Assembly: GCA_022511295.1 (NCBI GenBank)
Contig: JAFLRT010000015.1
Span: 1 to 33,783 of the forward strand
Length of the DNA: 33,783 nt
Origin: Alistipes sp.
GTDB lineage: Bacteria > Bacteroidota > Bacteroidia > Bacteroidales > Rikenellaceae
Reading direction: 5' to 3'
In this document: piece after piece, positions 15,801 through 22,941 of the stretch
Numbering within the stretch: position 1 is the stretch's first letter
Layout of the letters: every line of letters begins with the position of its first letter
Notes under the pieces: generated by a model
Databases searched by the model: none
Told to the model about the DNA's origin: nothing
What the model saw: the letters and a program-made list of their open reading frames with translations, nothing else
Made by a program: the position numbers and the translations under genes

Positions 15801-16416
15801 GAACTTTATGGCTGTAACGACGCTTCGCAAGGCGGCGGAGATTCTGCGTGAGGTTAATGGAGAGCAGGCTCTCGCCGGTGAGTGCGAGTCTCTTGCCGAT
15901 GAGGTTGCGGCGGCGCTTCAGAAGTATGCCGTTGTGCAGCATCCGGTCTACGGTAAGATATATGCATACGAGGTGGACGGTTTCGGCAATGCTCTTATGA
16001 GCGATGATGCCAATGTGCCGTCGCTGCTGGCTATGCCGTATCTGGGCGATGTGGCTGTGAATGATGATGTGTATCAGAATACGCGCCGTTTCGTGTGGAG
16101 CGATGACAACCCCTATTTCTGGAGAGGTGCTGCGGGTGAGGGTATCGGCGGTCCCCATATAGGTGTGGAGATGGTCTGGCCGATGAGTATAATGATGCGC
16201 GCCTTTACCTCGACGAACGACGACGAGATACGCGACTGCATCATATCGCTTATGAATACGGATGCCGGTTGCGGATTTATGCACGAATCCTTCTCGCGCA
16301 ACGATGCTTCATCATTCACTCGCGAGTGGTTCGCATGGCAGAACACTCTTTTTGGCGAACTTATCATAAAACTTGTCGATGACGGCAAGGTCGAACTGCT
16401 CAATTCGATAATATAG
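12877..16416 (+). CDS. GH92-GH125 fusion: bifunctional alpha-mannosidase lipoprotein
   Basis: An 1179-aa protein. The signal peptide ends at Cys21 (ASSC). The next residues (TSPS) lack the acidic surface-export signal, so a periplasm-facing anchor is likely. Residues about 30-725 are a full GH92 alpha-mannosidase (YVDPRIGTGGHGH near 31, HLWANETDCMVGNPG, G-N-E588-PSHH, G-N-E629-D630-AGQMSAW). GH92 enzymes are Ca2+-dependent and remove alpha-1,2 or alpha-1,3 mannose. After a short link (about 728-745) comes a full GH125 exo-alpha-1,6-mannosidase (DIPAMWLRDSGAQVWPYV, FRPSDD, GEGIGGPHIG, MHESF, FTREWFAWQN). D964 and E1137 lie 173 residues apart, as do the acid and base recalled for Clostridium GH125 (D220/E393). 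One uninterrupted reading frame, no frameshift. In known N-glycan and mannan PULs these activities sit on separate proteins. Confidence 0.95.
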   Translation: MKIGRFISLVALCASVCASSCTSPSAERLASYVDPRIGTGGHGHVFVGASVPFGMVQLGPTSIPQSWDWCSGYHESDSTVIGFSHTHLSGTGIGDLFDVTVMPVTGNVTYARGSEDDPSSGMWSYADRSREKVVPGYYSVPLVRYGVTAELTATARTGFHRYTFPASEDAAIVFDLENGGCWDKATDTHLEAEGDNVVVGWRRSSGWAKDQIVWFVAEFSKPFDSFDVEGSYGRASFKTAKDEQVMLKVALSPVSIEGAKKNLAAELPHWDFDATVAAADNAWERELGKVRIETGDETARTIFYTALYHTMIVPALLCDVDGAYRGADGEVHPSPSHDTYTIFSLWDTYRAAMPLMTILHPEKMPDMINTMLDIYDEQGRLPVWHLWANETDCMVGNPGIPVVADAIVKNIGGFDREKAFEALTVTAQNDERGGDLRKRYGYIPCDLFNEAVAYDMEYALADGAVAMAAKAMGRSDEAAFYTQRSHSYRNYFDPETCFIRGRDSRGGWRTPFNPYASEHRADDYCEGNAWQYTWLAPHDVKGLQECFGSRERMLEKLDSLFIVSSVVEGEDLSPDISGMIGQYAHGNEPSHHILYMYTMLGQPWKTADRVREVLSTLYHAAPDGLAGNEDAGQMSAWYVLSAMGMYEAEPAGGRYWFGSPLFDKVTVALPQGENFTVEVVNNSAENRYIQSVTLDGHPYTKPYITYGDIMRGSHLVFVMGSEPRVWYNPDEPDEYISQRPAAEERLFVSQAVEEEIERVSALLTNERLKWMFANCYPNTLDTTVHYREGDDGPDTYIYTGDIPAMWLRDSGAQVWPYVQLADRDENLKKMIAGVVRRQFKLINTDPYANAFNDGATGEKNPADYLPQDRRVFERKWEIDSHCYPVRLAYAYWKQTGDTSVFDREWIQAARNILCTFRSQQRKEGHGDYIFLRVTDRQLDTKCHVGRGNPVKPVGLIASAFRPSDDATTFEFLVPSNFMAVTTLRKAAEILREVNGEQALAGECESLADEVAAALQKYAVVQHPVYGKIYAYEVDGFGNALMSDDANVPSLLAMPYLGDVAVNDDVYQNTRRFVWSDDNPYFWRGAAGEGIGGPHIGVEMVWPMSIMMRAFTSTNDDEIRDCIISLMNTDAGCGFMHESFSRNDASSFTREWFAWQNTLFGELIIKLVDDGKVELLNSII

Positions 16417-16448
16417 TCGCGCCGGCAGAGAAAATGACAAATATTAAA

Positions 16449-18653
16449 CTAATTGTTCACACGATAGGCCCTCTGTATGCCCTTTATTCGCAGAAGTGAG
16501 TGAATAAGCGTGTCAACCGTACCCGTACTCGGAACCTCCACGCTTACCGTACCTGCTACCGAGCCGTCGCCGCGCGAGGAGAAACTTATGGTGCGTATAT
16601 TCAGTTTCAGGTCGCGGCTTATCACCTCTGTTATCTTGTTGGCAAGTCCTGCCGAGTCCTGTGCCACGACGGATATGGTTGCACGGAACGAGCCGTCGGC
16701 ATTGCTGCGCCAGCGGGCCTCCATTACTCGGTATGGGTACATCTCGCGCATACGGCGTGCGTTGGGGCAGTCGCAGCGGTGGATGGTTATACCCGAATTT
16801 ATGGTTACGAAACCGAATATGTCATCGCCTTTTATGGGGTTGCAGCACTTGGCGAGTTTGTAATCTATGTTGTGTATCTTCTCGTCTATTACCAGTGCGT
16901 CGCCCCTCGAGACGGGTTCATCCTTGACTGCAGTTGCTTTGCGCAGACGCTCCGCTTCGGCGACGGCCGTGCGCCGCTCCTCGGCAGCCTCGCCCGATAT
17001 GTGTCGCAGCAACACCTCCTTGAGTTCGGCTATGTCGGTGCGCTGCGTGGCAACAGACTCATAGAGAAGCGTGCCGGTGCGCATCTTGTAATACTTGACA
17101 AGATATGCCACAGCCTCATCTATCGAAATCGGTATTTTCCAGTTTTTGAGTTTGCGCTCCATCTCCTCGCGACCTCTGCGGGCATTCTTTGCCTGCTCCT
17201 CGCGAAGCAGCGACTTGATTTTGTTGCGCGCCCTCGGTGTGGCGACGAAATTAAGCCAGTCCACTTTGGGCGTCTGATTCTTCTGTGTGAAAATCTCGGC
17301 TATATCGCCATTGTGCAGCACTTCGCGTATGGGTACGGCGCGTCCGTTAACCCTGCCGCCCGAGCATGTCGCACCAAGACCGGTGTGTATGTCGAATGCG
17401 AAGTCTAAAAGCGTCGCTCCTTCGGGCAGTTTGCGTATGTCGCCGTTGGGAGTGAAGACGAATATCTCACCGGAAGACGGCTTGGCATCGAAACGCTGTG
17501 CAAGGGAGTGAGTGGTATCCTCCATAAGTTCACGCAGATGTGTCAGCCACTCCTCGCTGGTCCTGGCCCCCTGATTGACACCCTTGTAACGCCAGTGTGC
17601 CGCTATACCTCTCTCGGCAACGTCGTTCATGCGCTCGGTGCGTATCTGTATCTCGACCCAGCGTCCGCCGCCTGCCGAGACGGTCGTGTGAAGCGACTCA
17701 TAGCCGTTGGACTTGGGTATGGTTATCCAGTCGCGCATACGTTCGGTGTTGGGGGTGTAGATATCGCTGACAACAGAATAGACCGTCCAGCACTGCTTCT
17801 TCTCGGCTTCGCGAGGACAATCCACGATGATGCGTATGGCGAAGATGTCGTATACACCTTCGAAAGGCACGCGCTGCTTGCGCATCTTGGTCCATATAGA
17901 GAAGATGGACTTTGTGCGGCTCTTGATATGGTACTTTATCCCCTGTGCGTCGAGCCGTGCAGCGATAGGTTCTATGAAGCGTGCGATGAAGGTCTGACGC
18001 TCCGATTCGGTCTGCTCGAGTTTGGTCTTTATCGAATTGAAATCTTCAGGCTCGAGATAACTCAACGCTATATCCTCAAGTTCGCTCTTGATGTTGTACA
18101 GACCCAGTTTGTGCGCTATCTGCGCATAAAGATTCATACTTTCCCAACTCTTTTTGCGACGTTTGTCGGCAGGGAACGAGCCGAGGTTGCGCATAACCTC
18201 AAGGCGGTCGGCCAACTTGATGAGTATTACCCTCGGGTCCTGGGAGTAGGATACAATCATATCGCGAAAGTTCGATGCCTGCTCTTTCGATGCCTTGAGT
18301 TTTATGGACGATATATTGGCAAGTCCCATCGTTATGCCAACGACCTGCTCACCGAATATCTCGCGAATCTCCTCTATCAGAGGCACCAGATTGGGGTCGT
18401 TGTTCTTGTCGGCTATGCGTACCACGTCGTGCAGTATTGCCGCTACGGCCGAGTTGCGCCCCAAGCCTATCTCGGCGACGGTTATCATAGCCACTGCGAT
18501 ACTGTGGTCGAGCAGCGGGGTACCGTCATAGCGTACATTATCCGCCAGATGCTCTGAGGCAAAGGCGATAGCTCTGTCCACAGCCTGCTGCGTTGTCGTG
18601 GAAAAGTTATCGCGGATGTAATCCATGAATGTTTGATATCTCTCTGCGGTCAT
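16449..18653 (-). CDS. Long RSH-family (p)ppGpp synthetase with degraded hydrolase site
   Basis: A 734-aa RelA/SpoT homolog with HD, synthetase, TGS, zinc-finger (CCNPIKGDD) and ACT domains in the usual order. Synthetase residues are kept: D269 in YDIFAIRIIV, R305-M-R-D308 (the RxKD-type loop of bifunctional enzymes, not EFDD of RelA), and E334 in VEIQIRT. In the hydrolase site H50, H75-D76 and D149 remain, but the ED pair after HDVV is R79-I80 and the Asn of ADRLHN is V153. Weak or no ppGpp hydrolysis is therefore expected, suggesting that a second RSH with hydrolase activity exists elsewhere in the genome. The ATG at 18653 is used; the frame to 18683 needs TTG. A TATATTTG (18659-18666) lies so close that the ATG at 18626 is also possible. 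Confidence 0.93.
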   Translation of the reverse strand: MTAERYQTFMDYIRDNFSTTTQQAVDRAIAFASEHLADNVRYDGTPLLDHSIAVAMITVAEIGLGRNSAVAAILHDVVRIADKNNDPNLVPLIEEIREIFGEQVVGITMGLANISSIKLKASKEQASNFRDMIVSYSQDPRVILIKLADRLEVMRNLGSFPADKRRKKSWESMNLYAQIAHKLGLYNIKSELEDIALSYLEPEDFNSIKTKLEQTESERQTFIARFIEPIAARLDAQGIKYHIKSRTKSIFSIWTKMRKQRVPFEGVYDIFAIRIIVDCPREAEKKQCWTVYSVVSDIYTPNTERMRDWITIPKSNGYESLHTTVSAGGGRWVEIQIRTERMNDVAERGIAAHWRYKGVNQGARTSEEWLTHLRELMEDTTHSLAQRFDAKPSSGEIFVFTPNGDIRKLPEGATLLDFAFDIHTGLGATCSGGRVNGRAVPIREVLHNGDIAEIFTQKNQTPKVDWLNFVATPRARNKIKSLLREEQAKNARRGREEMERKLKNWKIPISIDEAVAYLVKYYKMRTGTLLYESVATQRTDIAELKEVLLRHISGEAAEERRTAVAEAERLRKATAVKDEPVSRGDALVIDEKIHNIDYKLAKCCNPIKGDDIFGFVTINSGITIHRCDCPNARRMREMYPYRVMEARWRSNADGSFRATISVVAQDSAGLANKITEVISRDLKLNIRTISFSSRGDGSVAGTVSVEVPSTGTVDTLIHSLLRIKGIQRAYRVNN

Positions 18654-18708
18654 ATTTGCAAATATACTAATAATTTGACTCAATGCACGTCGTCAGCATA
18701 TTTTTGCC

Positions 18709-19503
18709 TTATTTGCCTCTGGCGGAAGCCTGTGGTTTTCGGACGATATACAAAATCTCGTTTGACAGGGCATAACGGCGTCGCTCCTCGTCGGTAAAGG
18801 TTGAGGCATAGTCCACCTCCTCTACTTCAAAACCCGCTCCGCGCAGGCGGTCGGCATAGTCGCGTCCGTATATGCGGCGGTGGTCGTACTGTCCGAAGAT
18901 GCGTGTACGCTCATCGGGGTCTGTTATCGAGTCATCCTCGAAGGTCTCTTCGCGCGAAAGGTCTACGGGAGAGAGAATCACACCCCAGCCGCCGCGACGC
19001 ATCACGCGCAGAACCTCGCGCATGGCAACACGGTCGTCCGCTATATGCTCCATGATATGGTTGCATATCACAGCATCGAATGAGTTGTCTTCGAGAGGCA
19101 TATTGCATATATCGAAGTGCATCTTCGCAAGCGGACTCTCCAAATCGGCTGTCAGATATCTGTCTGGACACTCTTTGTAGATGGATGTGAATTTGCGTAT
19201 CAGTGATACCTCGGGGGCGATATGCAGCAGTCGCGGCTGCTCTGCCGCAATGTCTCTTTCGTTTTGCAGCCACAGCCAGAGCAGACGATGCCGCTCAAGG
19301 GCAAGACAGTGCGGACAGAGCGCATCTTCTCTGGAGATAACATATCCGTATGGCAGGAAACGCCTTCTGCGACAGCCGCATACGGGACATTCGCGACCTC
19401 TGCCGATATAGAGAAGACCCAACAGAGGCACTCCCCAACCGGCCATACGCTGAAGCACAGGTCTGGGCAGAGCATTCAGTATAAAACGCACTAACCGTTT
19501 CAT
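18709..19503 (-). CDS. Zinc-ribbon SAM-dependent methyltransferase (class I)
   Basis: A 264-aa protein. The N-terminal part carries a probable zinc ribbon (C39, C42, C63, C66). The class I methyltransferase fold follows: LHIAPE (about 111) in place of the usual GxGxG loop, YLTADLE for the acidic ribose-binding strand, DICNMPLEDNSFDAVICNHIMEHI for motifs post-II/III, and LRVMRRGGWGVI for the post-IV strand. It resembles the widespread methyltransferase-domain proteins found near glycan or housekeeping loci; the acceptor substrate is not evident. Its ATG overlaps the xseB stop by 4 bp, making it the last gene of the TonB-like/xseA/xseB unit. The function of this linkage is unclear. Confidence 0.85.
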   Translation of the reverse strand: MKRLVRFILNALPRPVLQRMAGWGVPLLGLLYIGRGRECPVCGCRRRRFLPYGYVISREDALCPHCLALERHRLLWLWLQNERDIAAEQPRLLHIAPEVSLIRKFTSIYKECPDRYLTADLESPLAKMHFDICNMPLEDNSFDAVICNHIMEHIADDRVAMREVLRVMRRGGWGVILSPVDLSREETFEDDSITDPDERTRIFGQYDHRRIYGRDYADRLRGAGFEVEEVDYASTFTDEERRRYALSNEILYIVRKPQASARGK

Positions 19504-19700
19504 TGCTCGAAAAGTTGTTTAATCTCCTCCTCGGTTGCGTGCAGACGCTTGCGGCACAACTCTATCAACTCCGATGCACGTGCCACCTTCGCTGCCAGAG
19601 TGTCGATATCTATATTCTCGCCGCGCAGCGACGATAATATGCTCTCAATCTCGGTCATAGCCTCCGTATAGGAGATTTTTTTCTCGTTTTTCTTGCCCAT
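19500..19700 (-). CDS. xseB: Exodeoxyribonuclease VII small subunit
   Basis: A 66-aa protein with the XseB helical hairpin: SYTEAMTEIESILSSLRGENIDIDTLAAKVARASELIELCRKRL, an all-helical pattern with the conserved E-x-I-x-x-x-L and C-x-x-x-L positions. It binds the long linker helix of XseA. Slightly shorter than E. coli XseB (80 aa). It lies 21 bp after xseA and overlaps the methyltransferase gene by 4 bp, as expected for a translationally coupled operon. Confidence 0.93.
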   Translation of the reverse strand: MGKKNEKKISYTEAMTEIESILSSLRGENIDIDTLAAKVARASELIELCRKRLHATEEEIKQLFEQ

Positions 19701-19721
19701 ATAAGATTGTTCTTTAGACTG

Positions 19722-20975
19722 TTATATGCTCTTTTTCACCTCTGTTATCACGCTTCCGTCGGCAAGTTCGACCGTCAGTTTCTCTCCCTCGTTCAACTCC
19801 TTTGACGAGAGTATCACCCGTCCGCCGACTCTCGCTACGGCAAATCCCATACGCATAATACTCTTTGGCGAGCGGCTCTCGGCTATCTCCTGCATGGAGT
19901 TCAGACGTGTTTTCTGGCGATGCAGGGCTTCGCGAAGGTCGCGTATCAACATCTCTCCTGCCATCGCGGTACGCTGACGCTGTGCTGCAATCAAACTTTC
20001 GGCACTGCTGCGCAGTGTGCCGGTCATACGCTCTATCCTGAGAAGGGTGTTGCGTGCGGCAGTCGTATAGAGTTCGTGCAACTGCACGGCGGCACTCTCG
20101 AGTGCTGCCTCGACGCCGGCCATACGGTCGCACAGCCATACGGCTACGGCTGTGGGTGTCTTCAGAGCGGTGTGAGCCACCATATCGGCCACGCTCACAT
20201 CCTTGTCGTGTCCTATGCCTGTCAGAACCGGTATCGGGAATTGGGCTATATACGAGGCTATACGATAGGAGTTGAAACAGTTAAGGTCGGTTACGGCACC
20301 GCCTCCGCGTATTATTATTACGGCGTCGAACTCATGGCACCGCTCGGCAACAGCACCCAAAGCACCGGTTATCGACTCCTCGCTCGCAGCCCCCTGCATC
20401 ACCGCTTCGAAGAGCGTTACGGCAAAACCGTAACTGTAGCGATGCAACTCATTCAAAAAGTCCTGAAAACCGGCTGCCGTTCTGCTCGACACGACGGCTA
20501 TGCGCTGAACTACTGCCGGCATCTGCGTCTCGCGGTTCATATCCCACACGCCGTCGCTTCTGAGCATAGCGATTGTCTGCTGCTTGCGCAACTCCATATC
20601 GCCCATAGTGTAGGCCGGGTCTATATCTATGATTTGCAGTGAGAGACCGTACAACTCGTGATAGGTAACCGTCGCACGCACCAGAATCTTTATACCGCGC
20701 TCGAGCCTGCTGCCGCTCGCCGCCTCGAAAAGACCGGCTATGCGCATATAGTTCGACCGCCATATAACGGCTCTCGCCTGTGCGCGTGCCACGCTGTCGC
20801 TCTTTTCATCTTTCTCGACAAGTTCCATATAGCAGTGTCCCGACGACGAATTTATCTTCACGTCGGCAATCTCGGCGCATACCCACAGCGGAGCGGGGAA
20901 TCGCTCTTCGAGCGTCTCACGTATGGCCGCCTGCAATAGCGAAAGTGTTATATGTTGTGTTTGGGGAGTCGTCAT
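19722..20975 (-). CDS. xseA: Exodeoxyribonuclease VII large subunit
   Basis: A 417-aa protein. The N-terminal OB fold (about 10-105; WVCAEIADVKINSSSGHCYMEL) is followed by the ExoVII catalytic domain with the signature IIRGGGAVTDLNCFNSYRIA and PVLTGIGHDKDVSVADMVAHTALKTPTAVA, and then a long basic coiled-coil. ExoVII degrades single-stranded DNA in both directions to oligonucleotides and needs XseB, encoded next. The upstream plug-TonB gene ends 6 bp before its start. The length is normal for Bacteroidetes. Confidence 0.96.
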   Translation of the reverse strand: MTTPQTQHITLSLLQAAIRETLEERFPAPLWVCAEIADVKINSSSGHCYMELVEKDEKSDSVARAQARAVIWRSNYMRIAGLFEAASGSRLERGIKILVRATVTYHELYGLSLQIIDIDPAYTMGDMELRKQQTIAMLRSDGVWDMNRETQMPAVVQRIAVVSSRTAAGFQDFLNELHRYSYGFAVTLFEAVMQGAASEESITGALGAVAERCHEFDAVIIIRGGGAVTDLNCFNSYRIASYIAQFPIPVLTGIGHDKDVSVADMVAHTALKTPTAVAVWLCDRMAGVEAALESAAVQLHELYTTAARNTLLRIERMTGTLRSSAESLIAAQRQRTAMAGEMLIRDLREALHRQKTRLNSMQEIAESRSPKSIMRMGFAVARVGGRVILSSKELNEGEKLTVELADGSVITEVKKSI

Positions 20976-20981
20976 ACGACA

Positions 20982-21545
20982 TCAGAGGATAATGATATAT
21001 GGTTCACTCTCCATGCTCTTGCCGACCGGCAGTGATATCTGTACCACACGCTCAGTCGCTACGGGTGTTCCGCTGCGCATCGCCGCTCTCCACAGGGGTT
21101 GTTTTTCGGCTGCCTTCATAGCTGCCAGCACCCTGCGCCGCAGACGGGCGTCGGTGGATTCCAGAACCTCTCCTGTGGTGATATGGCCGTCGGGATTTAT
21201 GGTATAGCGCACTACAATGCGTGCCGCAGGGTCGCTATCACTCCATTTGACGTGTGAGGAGATGTAGTCGCCAAACGAGGTGTCGGCGATGAGAAACTCC
21301 GCAGGTTTGTCGTAGCGCAGCGTTACGCATACGATACCGTTGTTGGCCCGCGAACCGTACTTCGCTACCGTATATTCGTTGGCTGGCTCGGTGTCGATAC
21401 TCTCTATATCCTGCGGATTGACAGACTTGAGGTCTGTCAGTTCCGTTACCGTGCCGTTGATGATGATTAGCGGCGACTGTGCGGACGAAAAGAGCGGTAC
21501 CAGCAAAAGTACCGCCGTCAAAACTGTCGTGTATGCTCTTTTCAT
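20982..21545 (-). CDS. Small plug-motif/TonB C-terminal-domain protein
   Basis: A 187-aa exported protein. The signal peptide ends about residue 23 (SSAQS). Residues about 25-80 resemble the end of a TonB-dependent-receptor plug: PLIIINGTVTEL, INPQDIESID-type and YGSRANNGIVCVTLR. Residues about 95-180 form a TonB C-terminal domain (RYTINPDGHITTGEVLESTDARLRRRVLAAMKAAEKQPLWRA). A comparable pairing of plug and TonB_C segments is known in Bacteroidetes, often attached to M56 (BlaR1-like) membrane peptidases; here it stands alone with no transmembrane anchor except the signal peptide. The start is the third of three close ATGs (21554, 21551, 21545). First gene of the xseA-xseB unit, 6 bp upstream of xseA. 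The function is unknown. Confidence 0.75.
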   Translation of the reverse strand: MKRAYTTVLTAVLLLVPLFSSAQSPLIIINGTVTELTDLKSVNPQDIESIDTEPANEYTVAKYGSRANNGIVCVTLRYDKPAEFLIADTSFGDYISSHVKWSDSDPAARIVVRYTINPDGHITTGEVLESTDARLRRRVLAAMKAAEKQPLWRAAMRSGTPVATERVVQISLPVGKSMESEPYIIIL

Positions 21546-21677
21546 AATCATCATCAAAATAATAATCGTCAGTCGCTCAGTCTCTATTTGTCGGATTAAC
21601 GTATGCGCCTGCGCGAATATTGTGCGTAGACACCTGCTTGCGGGACAAGGACACCATATCGTCTATCGAGTATGATT

Positions 21678-21726
21678 CGCGCCGCCCTCCGCCTCTTTAT
21701 TGCGGCGCGGCACCTCAAAGAGGTGC
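21678..21726. repeat. GC-rich palindromic element (copy B)
   Basis: The arms cgcgccgc (21678-21685) and gcggcgcg (21702-21709) are followed at once by a perfect hairpin, gcacctc (21710-21716) / gaggtgc (21720-21726), which ends one base before the prfA stop codon. Same design as 5437-5488. No T run follows, so it is not a canonical terminator, although it may still slow or end prfA transcription. Confidence 0.6.
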
Positions 21727-21727
21727 G

Positions 21728-22813
21728 TCAGAGTTCGCTCTCCTTCAGGCGCTCCGCATTCTCGGCAACTATGAGGTGGTCGATGCAGTCCTGAATATCG
21801 CCGTCCATAAAGGCGCCAAGATTGTAGATGGTGTAGTTTATGCGGTGGTCGGTAATACGTCCCTGGGGATAGTTGTAGGTGCGTATCTTTGCCGAGCGGT
21901 CGCCTGTCGATACCATCGTTTTGCGCTTGGAGGCTATCTCGTCGAGATATTTAGAGTATTCGAGGTTGAAGACACGTGTACGCAACTCTTCGAAGGCCTT
22001 GTCGAAATTCTTGAGTTGCGATTTCTGGTCCTGGCACTGTACGACGATACCCGTCGGGATGTGCGTAAGACGTATTGCGGAATAAGTGGTGTTCACCGAC
22101 TGACCGCCCGGACCCGAGGCGCAGAAGATATCCTTGCGTATATCGTTCATCGAAATCTCGATGTCGAACTCTTCTGCTTCCGGCAGCACTGCAACCGATG
22201 CCGCCGAGGTATGTACGCGACCCTGCGTTTCGGTTTGCGGTACGCGCTGAACGCGGTGTACGCCGGACTCATATTTGAGGGTTCCGTAGACATTCTGACC
22301 CGTAACCTTCATCACGACCTCTTTGTAGCCGCCTACGGCTCCATCCGAGAAAGATGTTATCTCATAGCGCCACCCCTTCGATTCGACATATTTGGTATAC
22401 ATACGCAGCAGGTCGCCCGCAAATATCGCTGCCTCGTCGCCGCCCGTACCGCCTCGTATCTCGACTATGGCGTTTTTGGCATCCTGCGGGTCTTTGGGTA
22501 TCAGAAGCAGTTTTATCTCCTCCTCCATATGCTCTATGGCAGGTTCGAGTTCGGCAATCTCCTCGCGTGCCATTTCACGCATCTCCTCATCCTTGTCGTT
22601 TGCCAGCACATCCTTTGCCTCGGCCAGATTGGCCAATGCCGTGCGGTAACGCTCCGAAGTGGATATTATCGGGTCAAGTTCCTTGTACTCCTTGTTGAAT
22701 TGCACGAAAGCCTTGACGTCGGCTATCACTTCAGGGTCGGTGAGTTTCTGTCCAATCTCTTCGTATTTAAGTTTCAGACCGTCGAGGCGGTCGAGAATGG
22801 TATTGTCTGCCAT
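21728..22813 (-). CDS. prfA: Peptide chain release factor 1
   Basis: A 361-aa class I release factor. The GGQ motif (236-238, ASGPGGQSVNTT) triggers peptidyl-tRNA hydrolysis. The recognition loop is P192-Q-T194 in RVPQTETQGR, the PxT signature of RF1 (reads UAA/UAG) and not SPF of RF2. The length is normal. A single-gene unit: a TATCTTTG lies 41 bp upstream and a GC-rich hairpin lies at the stop codon. Confidence 0.97.
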   Translation of the reverse strand: MADNTILDRLDGLKLKYEEIGQKLTDPEVIADVKAFVQFNKEYKELDPIISTSERYRTALANLAEAKDVLANDKDEEMREMAREEIAELEPAIEHMEEEIKLLLIPKDPQDAKNAIVEIRGGTGGDEAAIFAGDLLRMYTKYVESKGWRYEITSFSDGAVGGYKEVVMKVTGQNVYGTLKYESGVHRVQRVPQTETQGRVHTSAASVAVLPEAEEFDIEISMNDIRKDIFCASGPGGQSVNTTYSAIRLTHIPTGIVVQCQDQKSQLKNFDKAFEELRTRVFNLEYSKYLDEIASKRKTMVSTGDRSAKIRTYNYPQGRITDHRINYTIYNLGAFMDGDIQDCIDHLIVAENAERLKESEL

Positions 22814-22832
22814 AGTTTTTTATAATCGTTAT

Positions 22833-22852
22833 CTGCTTGTCTGCTTGTCTGC
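22833..22852. repeat. Octamer tandem repeat in the prfA leader
   Basis: Two copies of ctgcttgt (22833-22840, 22841-22848) and a half copy (22849-22852) lie between the prfA -7 element and its ATG, so they would be in the mRNA leader. Confidence 0.6.
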
Positions 22853-22853
22853 G

Positions 22854-22861
22854 CAAAGATA
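22854..22861 (-). promoter_or_regulatory. Putative -7 element of prfA
   Basis: On the minus strand TATCTTTG, a full TAnnTTTG match 41 bp before the ATG. No clear TTTG at -33. Confidence 0.5.
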
Positions 22862-22880
22862 GTTAATTTTTTTATTTGCC

Positions 22881-22936
22881 GTCAGCCCCTATTGTCAGCC
22901 TCCTATCGTAAGCCCCCTATTGTAAGCCCCCTGCCG
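22881..22936. repeat. 14-bp tandem repeat, four units
   Basis: About four consecutive units of the form gtmagccccctatt (first unit 13 bp, then three of 14 bp). A fifth, diverged unit runs into the stop codon of the esterase gene (22942-22944). It lies between prfA and the esterase gene. No array-associated genes are nearby, and the unit is too short for CRISPR. Confidence 0.7.
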
Positions 22937-22941
22937 TCGGT

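Noticed and set aside
16417..16448. Terminator between the convergent GH92-GH125 and RSH genes
   Set aside because: Only 32 bp separate the stop codons and no stem with a T run is present.
18654..18683. Longer start of the RSH gene
   Set aside because: It requires TTG and covers a TATATTTG promoter-like box; the ATG at 18653 is preferred. That box is itself too near the ATG to be listed as a firm promoter.
21710..21726. Rho-independent terminator of prfA
   Set aside because: The hairpin is perfect and well placed but no T run follows on the minus strand, so it is listed only as part of a repeat element.
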